The position numbers were made by a program, and so were the translations under genes. DNA of 64,000 bases, taken from Methylotenera_A sp049687015 (lineage in GTDB: Bacteria; Pseudomonadota; Gammaproteobacteria; Burkholderiales; Methylophilaceae). Shown one piece after another: positions 53,186-62,710 of this stretch. The notes under the pieces are model-generated. The model searched no databases and was not told where the DNA came from. It saw nothing but the letters and a program-made list of their open reading frames with translations. Positions within the stretch are counted from its first letter, which is position 1; the number at the start of each line of letters is the position of its first letter. The DNA lies in contig JBAVIP010000050.1 of NCBI GenBank assembly GCA_049687015.1, forward strand, positions 1-64,000. Direction: 5' to 3'.

Positions 53186-53230
53186 GTTTGAACGAACCAC
53201 CCACTAGATTTATATAACATTTAAGTCTGG

Positions 53231-54046
53231 CTAATTAAAACTACGCCAGGCGAAACCCTCCATTTGGTCGGCAATCCCTACCCAAGCCATTTCACAATTC
53301 AGCGCCTGACTTAATGCTTTTTTTGCCAACTCTTGAGTATTGTTTTTAGCGCTTAAATGCGCGGCGATAATATGTTTAAGCTTGCTATTATCAAGCTTGG
53401 CCAATAATGAAGCCGCGCTATCGTTATCCAAATGACCCAAACGACTACCCACACGTTTTTTTAATGGCCAGGCGTACGGGCCATTTTCCAGCATTTGCAA
53501 ATCGTGATTACACTCCAGCACCAAGGCATCGCATTGATTTAATACTTGCTCTATATGCAGTGTGGAAGAGCCTGCATCAGTCAACACGCCTAATTTATGA
53601 TTGCCGTCAGTGAAAGTAAATTGTGTCGGTTCCCGGGCATCGTGAGGCACAGGATAAGGTGTGATTTCCAATTGCTCGATATGAAACTTGGTATGACTAT
53701 CTATCACATTGAGCGATATGTGCGTATTTTCTGGCAAAAACCCCTCTGTCACCCTACTTGGTAGATAACGCTCGCACATTTTTAAGGTTCCATGTGACAG
53801 CCAAATGGGAATGCCGTATTTAGCTGCAAATTTAAAAGCACCCTTAGCATGGTCATCATGCTCATGGGTGATTAAAATACCTGTGATTTGTTCGGGCGCC
53901 AAAGCTAATTTTTGCAGACGGCTTACCACCTCACGCGGCCCAAAACCGCAGTCAAGCAACAAGCGCGTGTTCGCTTTCTCTATCACCATGCAGTTGCCAG
54001 CACTGCCACTGCCCAACGAAGCAAACCGCAGTGACGTCAGCTGCAT
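53231..54046 (-). CDS. metallo-beta-lactamase-fold hydrolase
   Basis: A 271-residue MBL-fold protein of the YycJ/WalJ-type branch. The metal-binding signature THEHDDH (60-66) follows a short N-terminal strand pair (FASLGSGSAGNCMVIE, LLLDCGFG). Other ligands are likely in VLECNHD and AAHLSAKNN. No signal peptide. The substrate is unknown; relatives are predicted nucleases or phosphodiesterases. Its start abuts the bamC stop directly, so it is the last gene of dapA-bamC-MBL. Confidence 0.9.
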   Translation of the reverse strand: MQLTSLRFASLGSGSAGNCMVIEKANTRLLLDCGFGPREVVSRLQKLALAPEQITGILITHEHDDHAKGAFKFAAKYGIPIWLSHGTLKMCERYLPSRVTEGFLPENTHISLNVIDSHTKFHIEQLEITPYPVPHDAREPTQFTFTDGNHKLGVLTDAGSSTLHIEQVLNQCDALVLECNHDLQMLENGPYAWPLKKRVGSRLGHLDNDSAASLLAKLDNSKLKHIIAAHLSAKNNTQELAKKALSQALNCEMAWVGIADQMEGFAWRSFN

Positions 54047-55309
54047 TTATTTTAGCTGATCATAAAGTAAGGCAATAATGCGGTTGGCGGTTGTACTGCG
54101 ATTGCGCTTGTCGTCCTTATCAATCACGTTCACGCGGGTACCGCCATTTTCAGCCTCGGCCACTTTAATGCGATATTGTTTAGATGGGTCAGTTTTATCG
54201 TCATCGCCCTTCCAGAATTTCAGCTTATCAACGATAGTTTTTTCGTCTTTGGGCTTGGATTTATTTTCTACTTCTTCGTCATCGCCCCAGAACTTCAACT
54301 TATCCAGCAAACCTTTTTTCTTTGTAGGTCCATCATCAATATCCACATCGGCGTAGCGCACATAAAACAGGCCATTTGAGCGATCCTTGTCTTCAATCAC
54401 AAAGCCAATTCTATCAAGCGCCAAGCCAACACGGCGCCAACCGCGATCAAATGGATCGTTCAAATTAAGCGTTACGCTGCTATCGGCTTCTTTCACTACG
54501 TCAGCACGTTTTTCAGTCACAGGGCTAGACACAATTTCTTGCGCACGCTTTTCAGCCACGCCCAGTTTCACCATTAGGCGACGCAATAATTCCGCATCTA
54601 AATCAGCATCGTTTTCCTCAGCTTTAGTAGCTGGTTTTGAAGCGTCCGAACGATAACCTGTATCGTAATCACCATATTGGGTTTTGACAATATTTTTACC
54701 GGTGTCTTTCTCGCCTGTTACGGTGCGATGTGTCATGTAAATTTCGGTTGAGCCTTCTTTTTCACCACGTTCTAAACGCGTACGGAATTTGCGTCTATCG
54801 GCGAAACCAGAGAGCTTATCCAGCCATTGATCAAACTTTTCACCCACATTTTTCTTGCCTTCTTTAGCTTTAATGGCATCCGCCTCAATCCATTCGGTTT
54901 CCATCACGCCTGTATCAGCATTTTCTACGCGTACTGCAAAACCTTGGTCTATCCAGAACTCACGTACGACCGACCAAATTTTTTCAGCTGGCGCATTTAC
55001 CACCAACCAGCGCTGCGCACCTGCTTTTTCCATGCGCACGCCTTCAGAGGTAGGCAACACCTTCTCTACGCCCGCTTCTTGGCCTTCTTGCCCTTGATTA
55101 TAGGTGTTATACGTGGTGGTGCCGCCAGGCACGCTATACGCGTCGCTAGAATTCACCGAAGTCAAATCCGGCGGAACCTCTAATGGTTTTGCACGGCCTG
55201 CGCCTTTGTAATCAGACGAGGTATCGATAAACGGAATAGAATCACAAGCGCTTACTACTGTAGTAAGTAGTGCTACCGCAACCAACTTAAATATAGCTTT
55301 TTGTTTCAT
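54047..55309 (-). CDS. bamC: outer-membrane assembly lipoprotein BamC
   Basis: Accessory lipoprotein of the BAM complex that inserts beta-barrel proteins. The 420-residue precursor has a signal peptide with lipobox VVSAC (Cys 22) and the BamC N-terminal segment SDYKGAGRAKPLEVPPDLT. The two helix-grip domains follow (around 95-215 and 280-420; RWLVVNAPAEKIWSVVREFW). It is longer than the E. coli protein because of charged Lys/Asp-rich insertions around 330-380. It lies just after dapA, the conserved arrangement. Confidence 0.93.
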   Translation of the reverse strand: MKQKAIFKLVAVALLTTVVSACDSIPFIDTSSDYKGAGRAKPLEVPPDLTSVNSSDAYSVPGGTTTYNTYNQGQEGQEAGVEKVLPTSEGVRMEKAGAQRWLVVNAPAEKIWSVVREFWIDQGFAVRVENADTGVMETEWIEADAIKAKEGKKNVGEKFDQWLDKLSGFADRRKFRTRLERGEKEGSTEIYMTHRTVTGEKDTGKNIVKTQYGDYDTGYRSDASKPATKAEENDADLDAELLRRLMVKLGVAEKRAQEIVSSPVTEKRADVVKEADSSVTLNLNDPFDRGWRRVGLALDRIGFVIEDKDRSNGLFYVRYADVDIDDGPTKKKGLLDKLKFWGDDEEVENKSKPKDEKTIVDKLKFWKGDDDKTDPSKQYRIKVAEAENGGTRVNVIDKDDKRNRSTTANRIIALLYDQLK

Positions 55310-55345
55310 ATTTCTACCACCATTTACTAAAAATTAAATTAAAAA

Positions 55346-56221
55346 TTAAATAAGGTTTGCCTGACGCATCGCTGCATGTAACACGTCATGATACTGTGTG
55401 GATAAGTTCACCATAGGCAAACGTATGCCAGCTTGAATTAAACCCATCTGTTGCAAGACCCATTTCACCGGAATTGGGTTCGCTTCAACAAATAATTTTT
55501 GATGCAAGCCGAATAATTTTGCATTAATTTCGCATGCTTCTTTAACATTTCCTGCCATTGCAGCCACACACATCTCATGCATTAATTTAGGCGCTACATT
55601 GGCAGTAACTGATATCACACCATGGCCGCCAAGCAGCATTAATGCCATTCCCGTGGCATCATCACCACTGTAAATCGCAAAATCTTTAGGCACACGCAAC
55701 AATAAATCGGTTCCGCGCTCAATACTGCCAGTCGCATCTTTAATGCCGACGATATTTTTGATTTTTGCCAGCCTAAGCACCGTATCATTCGCGATATCGC
55801 AGCCGGTGCGGCCTGGCACGTTATACAAAATTTGCGGAATATCCACCGCTGCGGCAATCGCTGCATAGTGTTGATACAGGCCTTCTTGCGTAGGTTTATT
55901 GTAATACGGGGCCACCAACAAGCACGCATCCACACCTAAGGCTTTGGCTTTTGCTGTTAGTTCAATCGCTTCGCTTGTGGAATTTGCGCCAGTACCGGCA
56001 ATCACCGCGATGCGGCCATTGACGTACTCTACCGTCGTTTGAATCAGCAAACAATGCTCATTGACATCTACAGTCGGCGATTCGCCAGTCGTTCCGACGA
56101 TAACGATGCCATTGGTACCTGCATTGACATGAAAATCAATCAGCGCGCGCAATGCATCTAAATCCAAACCTCCATCATCAAACATCGGTGTGACAATGGC
56201 AACTAAACTACCTTGCAGCAT
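55346..56221 (-). CDS. dapA: 4-hydroxy-tetrahydrodipicolinate synthase
   Basis: First committed enzyme of lysine and diaminopimelate synthesis; condenses pyruvate with aspartate semialdehyde. The 291-residue TIM barrel has GIVIVGTTGESPTV, YYNKPTQEGLYQHY (catalytic Tyr), ILYNVPGRTGCD and GIKDATGS with the Schiff-base lysine. First gene of dapA-bamC-MBL, divergent from rsxA across 283 AT-rich bases. Confidence 0.97.
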   Translation of the reverse strand: MLQGSLVAIVTPMFDDGGLDLDALRALIDFHVNAGTNGIVIVGTTGESPTVDVNEHCLLIQTTVEYVNGRIAVIAGTGANSTSEAIELTAKAKALGVDACLLVAPYYNKPTQEGLYQHYAAIAAAVDIPQILYNVPGRTGCDIANDTVLRLAKIKNIVGIKDATGSIERGTDLLLRVPKDFAIYSGDDATGMALMLLGGHGVISVTANVAPKLMHEMCVAAMAGNVKEACEINAKLFGLHQKLFVEANPIPVKWVLQQMGLIQAGIRLPMVNLSTQYHDVLHAAMRQANLI

Positions 56222-56473
56222 ATTAAAACCTGCTAAAAATAAAGTGTGTTATTTTAACCGAAACTACCCAGTTAATGCGAAAACGCTCTTGATTCAGTCT
56301 TTAAATAAACTCCATATAATAAATTATGCTAAAAATATAACTATATATTCTTTGTAATTATAAAAAACATCGTTTATATTGCCAGATCCGAACAACGTAT
56401 ATCTGTTGATTATGGTTGATTTTGCTGAGAAATTTATAACGCTTAATGCGTTCTAAGCAAGCATAAAACACAG

Positions 56474-56479
56474 TATAAT
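56474..56479 (+). promoter_or_regulatory. probable -10 box for rsxABCDGE
   Basis: A consensus TATAAT lies 25 bases before the rsxA start, in the AT-rich dapA/rsxA divergent region. No good -35 match sits at 16-18 bases, so the promoter may need an activator. Nothing else was identified in this 283-base gap. Confidence 0.4.
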
Positions 56480-56504
56480 CGCACTAAAATTAACAGGTTC
56501 GCCT

Positions 56505-57089
56505 ATGTCACAAAGTTATATTTTAATTTTAATCAGCACGGTATTAGTGAACAACATTGTACTGGTTAAAATTCTGGGCTTATGCCCATTTATGGGGGTT
56601 TCTAAAAAACTGGAAGCCTCCATTGGCATGGCCGCAGCAACCGCATTCGTGCTCACCATCGGCTCGGTGACCAGCTGGGCGATCAATCATTATCTGCTTG
56701 AGCCAAACAACTTACAATATCTGCGTACCTTGTCATTTATTGTGGTGATTGCTGGCGTGGTGCAGTTTACTGAAATTGTGATGGAAAAAAGCTTTCCATT
56801 GCTGTATCAAATGTTAGGGATTTTTTTGCCTCTCATCACCACCAACTGCGCAGTGCTGGGCATTCCGCTGCTCAATGCACAATCGAGTCATGGGCCAATA
56901 GAATCAGCCTTATACGGCTTTGGAGGCGCAGTTGGTTTTTCAATGGTGCTGATTTTATTTGCCTCGATGCGCGAGCGCCTGGAAGCCGCTGACGTGCCAA
57001 AAGCGTTTCAAGGCTCGGCTATCGCCATGGTCACGGCGGCCTTAATGAGTCTGGCCTTTATGGGCTTTGCCGGACTAGACAAATATTAA
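56505..57089 (+). CDS. rsxA: electron transport complex subunit RsxA (RnfA)
   Basis: Inner-membrane subunit of the Rnf/Rsx complex, which couples NADH:ferredoxin electron transfer to ion gradient or keeps SoxR reduced. The 194-residue protein has about six hydrophobic helices and the family motifs NNIVLVKILGLCPFMGVSKK and TTNCAVLGIPLLNAQSS, holding the two conserved Cys. It is first in the complete rsxABCDGE cluster. An unusual inverted repeat spans the 139-base gap to rsxB. Confidence 0.96.
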   Translation: MSQSYILILISTVLVNNIVLVKILGLCPFMGVSKKLEASIGMAAATAFVLTIGSVTSWAINHYLLEPNNLQYLRTLSFIVVIAGVVQFTEIVMEKSFPLLYQMLGIFLPLITTNCAVLGIPLLNAQSSHGPIESALYGFGGAVGFSMVLILFASMRERLEAADVPKAFQGSAIAMVTAALMSLAFMGFAGLDKY

Positions 57090-57210
57090 AAATGCAATTT
57101 TCGTCGCCATACGTTGCTGCCTACAAAAAACACCTGCTTACATATACCCCATATGCCGCGCCAATGTTTTTTGCGCGCACCTTGTCCGGCTTAGAAACTT
57201 GCATTTTTAA
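57086..57210 (+). repeat. 12-bp inverted repeat spanning the rsxA-rsxB gap
   Basis: TTAAAAATGCAA (57086-57097, overlapping the rsxA stop) and TTGCATTTTTAA (57199-57210) are exact reverse complements 101 bases apart, with the right arm ending 18 bases before the rsxB start. They could close a long RNA loop bringing the two genes' ends together. Seen directly; the function is unknown. Confidence 0.45.
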
Positions 57211-57228
57211 AGGTTTTTTGGTGAGTTA

Positions 57229-57798
57229 ATGTTAACAGCCTTATACATCATGATTGGCCTGGCACTGGCTCTGGGCGTATTATTGGGCTTTGCCGCGCTT
57301 AAATTCAAAGTCGAGGGCGACCCGCTCATCGCGCGGATTGATGCCATTTTACCGCAAACGCAATGTGGCCAATGCGGCTATCCTGGCTGTAAACCTTACG
57401 CCACGGCCATTGCCAAAGGCGAGGCCGATATTAACCAATGCCCGCCTGGTGGCGATGCTGGCGTACATGCATTGGCGGATTTATTGGGGGTGGAGTACAA
57501 ACCGCTCAACGCCGAGCACGGCACACCTAAACCGAAGTCCGTAGCATTTATTGATGAAGAAGTATGTATAGGCTGCACTTTGTGCATTCAGGCTTGTCCA
57601 GTGGACGCCATTTTAGGCGCCGCCAAGCATATGCACACCGTGATTGCAAGCGAGTGCACAGGCTGCGAGCTTTGCGTGGCGCCGTGTCCGGTCGATTGCA
57701 TTTCGATGATACCCATTGCAGAAACGCCCGATAACTGGAAATGGAAATATCCCATCATTCCGATTAAGCCCGTGTTTTTTAACTCAAAACCTGTCTAA
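57229..57798 (+). CDS. rsxB: electron transport complex subunit RsxB (RnfB)
   Basis: Iron-sulfur subunit anchored by one N-terminal helix (about 1-25). It has the Fe-S domain cysteines C46, C49, C54 and C71 and two ferredoxin-type 4Fe-4S sets (C113, C116, C119, C123 and C143, C146, C149, C153). The 189-residue length matches the short proteobacterial RnfB, without the extra clusters of the acetogen form. It accepts or donates electrons at the ferredoxin side of the complex. Confidence 0.96.
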   Translation: MLTALYIMIGLALALGVLLGFAALKFKVEGDPLIARIDAILPQTQCGQCGYPGCKPYATAIAKGEADINQCPPGGDAGVHALADLLGVEYKPLNAEHGTPKPKSVAFIDEEVCIGCTLCIQACPVDAILGAAKHMHTVIASECTGCELCVAPCPVDCISMIPIAETPDNWKWKYPIIPIKPVFFNSKPV

Positions 57799-57820
57799 AT
57801 AATATGAACAAATTGGCAAT

Positions 57821-59644
57821 ATGAACGCACTGGTTAATTTTACTAAAATTTTCAAGTTTCACGGCGGCGTCCACCCGCCTGGTCACAAGGCGGAATCTAC
57901 CCAGTTGCCGGTTGGACAATTACCGTTGCCTGAAAAACTGGTACTGCCTTTACGTCAACACGTCGGCAATATTCCAAAAATAAAAGTGAGTATTGGCGAC
58001 AAAGTGCTGAAAGGCCAATTGCTCGCCGAGGCAGAAGGCACAGTATCTGCAGCAGTTCATGCGCCCACTTCTGGCGTGGTGACGGCCATTGGCGATGCGA
58101 TTATCCCGCATCCTTCCGGCTTGCCGGATCGGTGCATTACTATTACACCCGATGGCAAAGATGAGTGGATTGAACGCCAGCCACAGGATTGGCGCAACAT
58201 ACAATGCAATGATTTAATCGCGAGTTTGCGGCTATCGGGCATTGTGGGTTTGGGTGGTGCAACCTTCCCCACCCATATCAAGTTTCGCGTCGGTTGCAAA
58301 TCGGATGTGCATACGCTAGTGATCAATGCAGCCGAGTGCGAGCCCTACATTACCTGCGACGACATGCTGATGCGTGAACGTGCGGATGAAATTATAAAAG
58401 GCATTGAAATAGCCCAACGTCTGCTGGGCGCAGAAAAGGTATTGATTGGCATAGAAGATAACAAGCCGGAAGCGATTGCGTCCCTGCAAGCCGCTACCAC
58501 AGGCACTTCTATACAGGTAGTAGTGGTGCCTACGCTCTACCCCAGCGGCGACGCGCGCCGTCTGGTGCATTTAGTACTAGGCACCGAAATTCCGTACGAC
58601 AAGCGCTCGACCGAAGTTGGCGTACAGGTATTTAACGTGGCGACTGTATTAGCTTTATATCGCTATTTTGAGTTCGGCGAACCAAGCTTAAGTCGCATTG
58701 TTTCCATGACTGGCAATGTACAAAAACCGCAAAATTTTGAAGTGTTATTTGGCACGCCATTGCCGCATTTAGTAAAAGCCGCAGGCGGCGCCAAACCCGG
58801 CACCACCCACTACATCATGGGCGGGCCGATGATGGGTTTCGATTTGCCTGACGAAAATGTACCGATTACCAAAGCGGCTAACTGCATCATTGCGGCTTCG
58901 CCCAATTTATTTACGCCGCCGCCCGCGCCAATGCCCTGCATCCGATGCGCGCGCTGTGCAGATGTTTGCCCAGTGAATCTGCAGCCACAGGAGCTGTACT
59001 GGTTTGCCAAATCGGATAATTTCGAAAAAGCGAGCGATTATCAGTTGTTCGATTGCATTGAATGCGGCGCCTGCTCGTACGTGTGCCCCAGTAATATTCC
59101 ATTGGTGCAATACTACCGCTATGCCAAAAGCGAGATCATTGCGCTGGATAAAGCGCATGAGGCTGCTGATCTGGCGCGCGAACGCAATGAATTCAGGCTG
59201 GCGCGCATCGAACGTGAAAAACAGGAACGCGCACAAAAACATGCCGAGCGTGCGCAAGGCGCCAAACAAGAAGGCGAAAAAACACCTACCCCAGGAGCCA
59301 GGCAGGATGCGCCTTCCAGCCCTGCCACTGCAGGGGCGGATGACGCTAAAAAAGCCGCCATCGCAGCTGCAATCGAGCGCGCCAAGGCGTTAAAACTGGC
59401 AGCACAGCAAGCGGGCGAAGCCCCTAAAAATACTGAACCGGCAAGCGCTGAAATAAAACAGGAAATCGCCGAAATAGATGCGCGGCGCAAAAATGTGGGC
59501 TTGGAAAAACCTGCCGCAGCAGAGCCCGCAGCAGACGCTGACAAGCAAGCCAAAATTGCGGCAGCGATAGAACGCGCCAAAGTACTAAAAGCCGCAGCCG
59601 AAACTGCAAAAAATGAAGCCAACAGTTTAATAACTAAGGAATAA
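57821..59644 (+). CDS. rsxC: electron transport complex subunit RsxC (RnfC)
   Basis: Peripheral, NADH- and FMN-binding subunit. The 607-residue protein has the N-terminal sandwich-hybrid region (HGGVHPPGHKAEST, GDKVLKGQLLAEA), the Rossmann-like core (GLGGATFPTHIKFR, NAAECEPYITCDD) and two 4Fe-4S sets starting at C373 (CIRCARC) and C412 (CIECGAC). From about 450 the tail is charged and Ala/Lys-rich, with a repeated AAIERAK element, a variable feature of proteobacterial RnfC. A 6-codon reading frame ends inside its start codon. Confidence 0.96.
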   Translation: MNALVNFTKIFKFHGGVHPPGHKAESTQLPVGQLPLPEKLVLPLRQHVGNIPKIKVSIGDKVLKGQLLAEAEGTVSAAVHAPTSGVVTAIGDAIIPHPSGLPDRCITITPDGKDEWIERQPQDWRNIQCNDLIASLRLSGIVGLGGATFPTHIKFRVGCKSDVHTLVINAAECEPYITCDDMLMRERADEIIKGIEIAQRLLGAEKVLIGIEDNKPEAIASLQAATTGTSIQVVVVPTLYPSGDARRLVHLVLGTEIPYDKRSTEVGVQVFNVATVLALYRYFEFGEPSLSRIVSMTGNVQKPQNFEVLFGTPLPHLVKAAGGAKPGTTHYIMGGPMMGFDLPDENVPITKAANCIIAASPNLFTPPPAPMPCIRCARCADVCPVNLQPQELYWFAKSDNFEKASDYQLFDCIECGACSYVCPSNIPLVQYYRYAKSEIIALDKAHEAADLARERNEFRLARIEREKQERAQKHAERAQGAKQEGEKTPTPGARQDAPSSPATAGADDAKKAAIAAAIERAKALKLAAQQAGEAPKNTEPASAEIKQEIAEIDARRKNVGLEKPAAAEPAADADKQAKIAAAIERAKVLKAAAETAKNEANSLITKE

Positions 59645-59645
59645 C

Positions 59646-60665
59646 TTGAATCGTTCCCCATATATATCTGAAGCGCCACCAGTCAGCTCCATCATGCTCA
59701 AAGTGTTGCTGGCGCTGGTGCCTGGCATCATTGCTTATGTGTGGGTGTTTGGCGGTGGCGTGCTGGTCACGATTACATTGGCCACCGTTACCGCATTACT
59801 CGCCGAGGCAGTTATGCTAAAGCTTCGCAATCGCCCTGTGCAGCCGTTTTTAACGGATTACAGCGCCGTGATCACCGCATGGCTACTGGCGCTAGCGATA
59901 CCCCCGCTTGCGCCGTGGTGGCTGATTGTAGTGGGTACTTTATTTGCGATTGTGGTTGCCAAGCAACTCTATGGCGGCTTGGGCTACAACCCGTTCAACC
60001 CCGCCATGATCGGCTATGCCGTGCTGTTGATTTCGTTTCCGGCGCTTATGACCAAATGGCCGGCTGCCTTGCAGCTGGCGCAAACCAAGCTTGGTTTTGC
60101 TGATCAGTTACAGTTTATTTTTAGCGGACTTTTGCCGCAAGATGTGAAATTGGACGCAGTCACTTCTGCCACGCCGCTGGATTATCTTAAAACACAACTC
60201 ACGCTGAAACATGACGTTGCCAGCATTAGAGAGGCGCCTTTATTCGGCGCGCTTGGCGGCAAAGGCGGCGAATATGTAACGATGGCCTATTTGTTGGGTG
60301 GCCTTTATCTGTGGCAGCAAAAAATCATTTCCTGGCATTTGCCTACGGCGTTTTTAGGCGCTTTAGCGCTGATTTCCGGTGTGTTTTGGCTCATTAACCC
60401 AGCGCATTTCGCGTCGCCCTTGTTTCACTTGTTCAGCGGTGCCAGCATGCTGTGCGCATTTTTTATCATTACTGATCCCGTCAGCGGCCCGACCACACCA
60501 AAAGGCAAGTTATATTTTGCGGCAGGTGTAGCAATCATTACTTACCTCATCCGCGCCTATGGCGGTTACCCGGATGGCGTGGCGTTTGCGGTGATTTTCA
60601 TGAATATATGCGTTCCGTTACTTGATATGCATACGCAGCCGCGTGTTTTTGGTCATAAAAAATAA
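59646..60665 (+). CDS. rsxD: electron transport complex subunit RsxD (RnfD)
   Basis: Membrane subunit with covalently bound FMN. The 339-residue protein has about nine hydrophobic segments; the flavin-attachment threonine lies in DAVTSATPLDYLK. Other motifs are GGLGYNPFNPAMIGYAVLLISFP and DPVSGPTTPKGKLYF. The start is TTG, supported by AAGGA five bases upstream, which lies in the 3' end of rsxC. Confidence 0.95.
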   Translation: MNRSPYISEAPPVSSIMLKVLLALVPGIIAYVWVFGGGVLVTITLATVTALLAEAVMLKLRNRPVQPFLTDYSAVITAWLLALAIPPLAPWWLIVVGTLFAIVVAKQLYGGLGYNPFNPAMIGYAVLLISFPALMTKWPAALQLAQTKLGFADQLQFIFSGLLPQDVKLDAVTSATPLDYLKTQLTLKHDVASIREAPLFGALGGKGGEYVTMAYLLGGLYLWQQKIISWHLPTAFLGALALISGVFWLINPAHFASPLFHLFSGASMLCAFFIITDPVSGPTTPKGKLYFAAGVAIITYLIRAYGGYPDGVAFAVIFMNICVPLLDMHTQPRVFGHKK

Positions 60666-60670
60666 CGGGC

Positions 60671-61312
60671 ATGAAAAATAATATGCCTGAAACCATTTTA
60701 AAACATACCAGCAGAACCGCATTCACTCTGATTGCTTTTTCATTAGTGTTTACTTCGCTATTGGCTTATGTGTATAACATCACCAAAGCGCCGATTGAGA
60801 AAAGCGAGGCCGCCGCACGCATGGCGTTGTTCAGGCAAATTGTGCCGGAAAACATGCATGACAATGATTTACTAAAAGATACCACCATCATCGCGCCAAA
60901 CGATTTGTTGGGCAATCGACAACCCACCGTCGCTCATCGCGCACGCATCAACAACGCACCCGCAGCAGTGATTTTAGAAGCCATCGCACACGATGGTTAC
61001 AGCGGCGACATCAAGCTGCTGATTGCGATTAAATACGATGGCAGCATTTCTGGCGTGCGTGTGCTCACCCACAAAGAAACACCCGGTTTGGGCGATTATA
61101 TTGACATTACCAAAGGCAATTGGATTAAACTTTTTAACGCTGAATCACTCGTAAATACAAGTGATGAAAACTGGAAAGTAAAAAAGGATGGCGGCAAATT
61201 TGATTACATGGCGGGCGCGACCATCACACCGCGCGCGGTAGTGAAAGCAGTGCATAAAGCGCTGCAGTATTTTGAGACAAACAAACAGACTTTGTTTGCA
61301 GAAAACAAATAA
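60671..61312 (+). CDS. rsxG: electron transport complex subunit RsxG (RnfG)
   Basis: A 213-residue subunit with one N-terminal membrane helix (about 13-33) and a periplasmic FMN-binding domain. The FMN-attachment motif GAT is in DYMAGATITPRAVV, and HKETPGLGDYIDI is the conserved neighbouring segment. It starts 5 bases after rsxD; an ATG at 60683 is a possible alternative start. It belongs to the complete rsx cluster. Confidence 0.95.
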   Translation: MKNNMPETILKHTSRTAFTLIAFSLVFTSLLAYVYNITKAPIEKSEAAARMALFRQIVPENMHDNDLLKDTTIIAPNDLLGNRQPTVAHRARINNAPAAVILEAIAHDGYSGDIKLLIAIKYDGSISGVRVLTHKETPGLGDYIDITKGNWIKLFNAESLVNTSDENWKVKKDGGKFDYMAGATITPRAVVKAVHKALQYFETNKQTLFAENK

Positions 61313-61331
61313 TTTGCATGAGGTAAATGAG

Positions 61332-62021
61332 ATGAGTGAATTTAAAGAAATTGCCTACAATGGGCTATGGAAGCAAAACACCGGCGTAGTACAACTGCTA
61401 GGTTTATGCCCAACGCTGGCTGTCACCACATCCGTAGTGAACGGCGTCAGCCTCGGCTTGGCAACGGCTTTGGTCATGGCCGCTTCTAACGGGGCAGTTT
61501 CTCCGGTACGTAAATACGTGCCAGATGAAATTCGTGTGCCGGTATTCATCCTGGTGATTGCCGCGCTGGTGACAGTAATTGATTTAACCATTCACGGCTT
61601 TGCTGAACCATTGCACAAAGTACTGGGTATATTTATTCCACTGATTGTAGTGAATTGTATCGTACTCGCACGCGTAGAATCTTTTGCGGCTAAAAACCCA
61701 CCCGCACCTGCTATATGGGATGGCTTTATGATGGGTTTGGGCCTGACGATTGTATTGGCTATATTGGGCGGCATGCGCGAAATCGTCGGCAAAGGCACGC
61801 TATTTTCTGGACTGGATTTGGCTTTTGGGTCTAGCTTTAAGCACTATATGCTGACGGTTCCTGATTATCATGGCTTTTTATTAGCAATTTTACCGCCTGG
61901 CGCGTTTTTAGGGCTTGCTTGCTTAATTGCTGCACGCAACTGGGCCGAGCAGCGCAAATCAAAACTTACACCAACTGTAGGCCAAGATAAGCCCAGCGGC
62001 GCGCTTAAGCCAGCTCACTGA
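61332..62021 (+). CDS. rsxE: electron transport complex subunit RsxE (RnfE)
   Basis: Membrane subunit paralogous to RsxA. The 229-residue protein has about six helices, with KQNTGVVQLLGLCPTLAVT and IVVNCIVLARVESFAAKN containing the conserved Cys. The frame opens 20 codons earlier inside rsxG, but family proteins start at this ATG, which has GAGG upstream. It closes the rsxABCDGE cluster; nth follows after 5 bases. Confidence 0.95.
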   Translation: MSEFKEIAYNGLWKQNTGVVQLLGLCPTLAVTTSVVNGVSLGLATALVMAASNGAVSPVRKYVPDEIRVPVFILVIAALVTVIDLTIHGFAEPLHKVLGIFIPLIVVNCIVLARVESFAAKNPPAPAIWDGFMMGLGLTIVLAILGGMREIVGKGTLFSGLDLAFGSSFKHYMLTVPDYHGFLLAILPPGAFLGLACLIAARNWAEQRKSKLTPTVGQDKPSGALKPAH

Positions 62022-62026
62022 TTGCA

Positions 62027-62710
62027 ATGAACGCGGGGAAACGTTTATTAATATTTGAGCGTTTAGCAGCTGCAATTCCCAACCCCACCACCGAGCTGGA
62101 ACACAGCAGCACGTTTGAATTATTAATCGCGGTAATTTTATCTGCGCAAGCAACAGATAAAGGAGTGAATATTGCTACGCGTAAGCTTTTTAAAGTAGCC
62201 AATACGCCACAGACCATATTTGATTTAGGCATCGAAGGTTTAGAAAGTTACATCAAAACCATCGGGCTGTATCACGCCAAAGCCAAAAATATCATTACCT
62301 GTTGTAAGCAATTAATTCAAAAACATGATGCGCTGGTGCCCAATACCAGAGCGGATCTCGAAGCGCTTCCCGGTGTGGGCCGCAAAACCGCTAATGTAAT
62401 TTTGAACACCGCATTTAGCCAGCCCACCATTGCGGTTGATACGCACTTGTTCCGCTTAGGAAACCGTACCAGACTTGCCACCGGCAAAAACGTACTGCAA
62501 GTCGAACAGAAATATCTAAAAACCATCCCTAAACAATACCTGCAGGATGCACATCATCTACTGATTCTGCATGGCCGTTACACTTGCACCGCCCGTAATC
62601 CCAAGTGCGGTGAATGCTGCATTGTAGATTTATGCGAATATCCGCATAAAGTCATTCCGAAACCTCACCTGATGGCCGGGGAAGCTCATTTGAAGGCTGA
62701 AACAAATTGA
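62027..62710 (+). CDS. nth: endonuclease III
   Basis: DNA glycosylase/AP lyase for oxidised pyrimidines. The 227-residue protein has the helix-hairpin-helix LPGVGRKTANVIL with catalytic K120, D138 in AVDTHLFRLG, and the C-terminal 4Fe-4S loop (Cys-x6-Cys-x2-Cys-x5-Cys in CTARNPKCGECCIVDLC). K120 and D138 have the same numbers as I recall for E. coli Nth. rsxE-nth is a conserved proteobacterial linkage. Confidence 0.97.
   Translation: MNAGKRLLIFERLAAAIPNPTTELEHSSTFELLIAVILSAQATDKGVNIATRKLFKVANTPQTIFDLGIEGLESYIKTIGLYHAKAKNIITCCKQLIQKHDALVPNTRADLEALPGVGRKTANVILNTAFSQPTIAVDTHLFRLGNRTRLATGKNVLQVEQKYLKTIPKQYLQDAHHLLILHGRYTCTARNPKCGECCIVDLCEYPHKVIPKPHLMAGEAHLKAETN

Noticed and set aside
57804..57824. 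Six-codon frame (MNKLAI) ending inside the rsxC start
   Set aside because: Too short to support as a gene; it could be a chance frame, although a coupling role cannot be excluded.
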